Assembly (NCBI GenBank): GCA_964616145.1
Contig: CAZTRD010000007.1
Location: 1-47,958, forward strand
From: JAQTNP01 sp964616145
GTDB lineage: Bacteria > Patescibacteriota > Minisyncoccia > Minisyncoccales > PEYH01
Length of the DNA stretch: 47,958 bases
Reading direction: 5' to 3'
Numbering within the stretch: the stretch's first letter is position 1; each line of letters begins with the position of its first letter. The notes under the pieces are model-generated. The model was given only the letters and a program-made list of their open reading frames with translations, made no database searches and had not been told where the DNA came from. Below are positions 46,042-47,958 of the stretch, in pieces. A program made the translations under genes and the position numbers.

Positions 46042-47874
46042 ATGAAACGAAAAACAAATTGGCTTTTTCTTGGAATAATCATTGTCATATTGATACTGAT
46101 TGCCAGCTACTATTTTTACTGTCAGGAATCAGCAACAAAAATATATCAATCTATCAATATTCAAGGAGGGGGAGAGATAAGGATAAATGATAAGGATATT
46201 AAGGATAAGATTGGGCAGATGATAATGATAGGATTCAGGGGAACAATAGCTGTAGAAGAATCTGAGATTGTTAAGATAATAAAGGAAGTAAAAATCGGAG
46301 GAGTTTCTTTATCTGACTGGGATATTCCATCAGATAGTTTTCCAAGAAATATTATCGATCCCCAACAAACAGAAAAACTGATTTCTGATCTTCAGAAATT
46401 CTCTGACATCCCTCTGTTTGTAGCAGTAGATGTAGAAGGGGGAAATGTTAATCGCTTAAAACCAAAATACGGATTTAAATCAATTCTTTCTGCAGAAAAG
46501 ATGGCTAAGAATAACAAAACAGATGCAGAATCTAAAAAGATTGCGGAGGAATTAAATAATCTGGGCTTTAATATGAATTTTGCTCCAGTGGTTGATTTGA
46601 ATATTAATCCTTCAAATCCTATCATCGGAGCAATAGAAAGATCTTTTTCTTTAGATTCAGAAGAAGTTATTAATAATGCCAGAGTATTTATTACTAATCT
46701 TAAAGAGAAAAATATAATTTCTGTTGTAAAACATTTTCCTGGGCATGGAAGCTCTGCTGGAGATACTCATTTGGGAGTCACTGATGTAACAGATACATAT
46801 AAAGAGGAAGAATTAATTCCTTACCAGAAATTAAATGAAGAAGGATTGATTTCTGCTGTTATGACAGCTCATATCATCAACAAAAATGTTGATGAAGATA
46901 ATCCGGCAACTCTTTCTGAGAAATTCTTGCAGGATATTTTAAGAAATCAGATTGGTTTTAAAGGAGTGATAATCTCTGATGATATGCAAATGGGAGCGAT
47001 AAGTGGTTATTCCTTGGAAGATGCAGTTGTATCAGCAATCAATGCCGGCTGTGATATTATATATGCTTTTAATAATATTGCTGATGGGTATGATAAAGAT
47101 ATTGCCTATGAGATAAGAGATATTATTTTTAATGCCATGAAAGATGGAAGAATCAAAGAAAGCAGAATAATAGAAGCATATAATAGAATTATTAATCTTA
47201 AGAAACAATTTAAAATAATTTTAACTAATGAGGAAATCAATCAGATAAAAAATGAGAGATTTGAATTAATTGGAATGCCCGATGCTATTAATTTTGAAGA
47301 TGCCTTGGATATTGCAAATTATGTATCTAGCGTTGTTCCGATAAGACCAGCATTTTTGATGGCAGTTACCCAGGAAGAATTGAGCCTAGTCAATGAATAT
47401 GAATTATGCTACATTACTGATTTAAAAACAGGAGAAGGAAAAACAATTACTAACGGAAAGAAAATGGTAAGAACAATGCATCCTACAAGAGACATGAAAC
47501 CATTTTTAGAAATTACAAAAGAATTAGGAATAGATCCTTTTAAAACTCCTGTTACTTGCCCAATGAGTTTTGGTTGGGGAGGGGCGATGGGCCCCGCTGA
47601 TTTCATCCCATCAACTTGGATGAGATATCAAGATAAGATCGAAGAGATAACCAAAAAACCTGCTGACCCCTGGAATATTACAGATGCATTTTTAGCTGCC
47701 GGACTATACCTATCAGAATCAGGAGCTAATTTAAAAACAGAAGATGGAGAATGGAGGGCAGCAATGATATATTTTTCTGGAACTCCAGATTCTATTTACA
47801 CTTGGTATGCAGATAATGCGCTAAAGATTGCAGAGGGGATAGAAGAGAAAACCGGTGCTTTACAGAATAAATAG
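46042..47874 (+). CDS. Anchored GH3 N-acetylglucosaminidase fused to a lytic transglycosylase
   Basis: A 610-residue protein: N-terminal helix (8-28); GH3 domain (about 50-395) with 'KHFPGHGSSAGDTH' (near 229-242, NagZ-type His/Asp dyad) and 'IISDDMQMGAI' (nucleophile Asp near 313); then an MltB-like transglycosylase domain (about 425-600) with 'TQEEL' (candidate catalytic Glu), 'FGWGGAMGPADFIPSTW' and 'DPWNITDAFLAAGLYL'. It should act outside the membrane, cutting both the glucosaminide and the muramic acid side of peptidoglycan. Such a pairing in one chain is unusual. It ends in TAG, after which the frame stays open for 22 codons. Confidence 0.88.
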   Translation: MKRKTNWLFLGIIIVILILIASYYFYCQESATKIYQSINIQGGGEIRINDKDIKDKIGQMIMIGFRGTIAVEESEIVKIIKEVKIGGVSLSDWDIPSDSFPRNIIDPQQTEKLISDLQKFSDIPLFVAVDVEGGNVNRLKPKYGFKSILSAEKMAKNNKTDAESKKIAEELNNLGFNMNFAPVVDLNINPSNPIIGAIERSFSLDSEEVINNARVFITNLKEKNIISVVKHFPGHGSSAGDTHLGVTDVTDTYKEEELIPYQKLNEEGLISAVMTAHIINKNVDEDNPATLSEKFLQDILRNQIGFKGVIISDDMQMGAISGYSLEDAVVSAINAGCDIIYAFNNIADGYDKDIAYEIRDIIFNAMKDGRIKESRIIEAYNRIINLKKQFKIILTNEEINQIKNERFELIGMPDAINFEDALDIANYVSSVVPIRPAFLMAVTQEELSLVNEYELCYITDLKTGEGKTITNGKKMVRTMHPTRDMKPFLEITKELGIDPFKTPVTCPMSFGWGGAMGPADFIPSTWMRYQDKIEEITKKPADPWNITDAFLAAGLYLSESGANLKTEDGEWRAAMIYFSGTPDSIYTWYADNALKIAEGIEEKTGALQNK

Positions 47875-47919
47875 ATTATTCTAAAGTATCTATATCTTCA
47901 ACAAGGCAAGTTCACCCCC

Positions 47920-47932
47920 GAAGTGCAACTGA
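47920..47932 (-). repeat. Right copy of the terminal inverted repeat
   Basis: Exact reverse complement of 27-39. It lies in an 80-nt tail with no gene of its own. Confidence 0.7.
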
Positions 47933-47958
47933 TGAGCAATTAAAATTATCTACATTAA

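Noticed and set aside
10438..47940. Genome-wide recoding of TAG as an amino acid
   Set aside because: TAG ends well-conserved genes at their normal length (chagasin-like, site-2 protease, exchanger), so the two readable TAGs are local events.

Overview
The window looks like the chromosome of a Patescibacterium (Candidate Phyla Radiation, Parcubacteria-like). The evidence is a low-G+C background, very tight gene packing, short minimal proteins (a UvrC without its C-terminal half, a PrmC without its N-terminal domain, a zinc-type L28), families common in that group (DUF5674 pair, DUF2207 with a Gly-rich tail, many one-helix anchored proteins) and the complete AMP salvage route ending in RuBisCO. 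Genes end in TAA, TAG and TGA, so standard code 11 applies.

Layout. 1-204: remnant gene sharing an inverted repeat with the other end. 315-5472: chagasin-like inhibitor, patatin lipase, coiled-coil protein, DUF5674 pair, 2H phosphoesterase, PPOX-like protein, flavodoxin, exported Cys-rich protein, TspO, ATP-cone protein. 5555-5626: tRNA-Arg. 6238-10656: ABC exporter and a DUF2207 membrane protein with an in-frame amber codon. 11364-16442: cytosine deaminase, DUF333 protein, then R15P isomerase, RuBisCO, AMP phosphorylase and YbaB (AMP + Pi to adenine + R15P to RuBP to two 3-phosphoglycerate). 16446-16886: tandem mini-ORFs, three of whose peptides begin MCGD. 16951-21129: ATP-cone nuclease, two-subunit 2-oxoacid oxidoreductase, PrmC, DUF167. 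22980-30885: Ca/Na exchanger, UvrB/UvrC, HicBA, UvrA. 31645-34205: RRM protein, SDR, ComEC-like hydrolase, Ndk. 35128-40113: sulfur relay (DUF1858, ThiI, MnmA, IscU, IscS) with a Fic gene inserted. 40227-42934: large membrane protein and CorA. 43060-45007: AbiEii-like and MNT/HEPN modules. 45040-47874: tRNA-Pro, L28, site-2 protease, and a GH3 glucosaminidase fused to a lytic transglycosylase.

Two kinds of DNA are interleaved. The AT-rich backbone genes almost all lack a Shine-Dalgarno sequence, and several have a -10 box only 6-10 nt before the start codon, which suggests leaderless mRNAs. Between them lie visibly G+C-richer islands (about 5690-6190, 8445-8930, 21139-22940, 26990-27190, 30890-31500, 34230-35120). 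These have consensus -35/-10 promoters, strong ribosome binding sites, their own terminators, and small mostly exported proteins or structured RNAs that I do not recognise. One looks like a 6S-type RNA. Another is a roughly 630-nt transcription unit with only tiny ORFs.

The most novel-looking items are the MCGD mini-ORF array, the G+C-rich islands with their separate initiation style, the structured RNA loci at 30.9-31.5 kb and 34.2-34.7 kb, and the palindromic operators built into the promoters of the Fic and MNT/HEPN modules.
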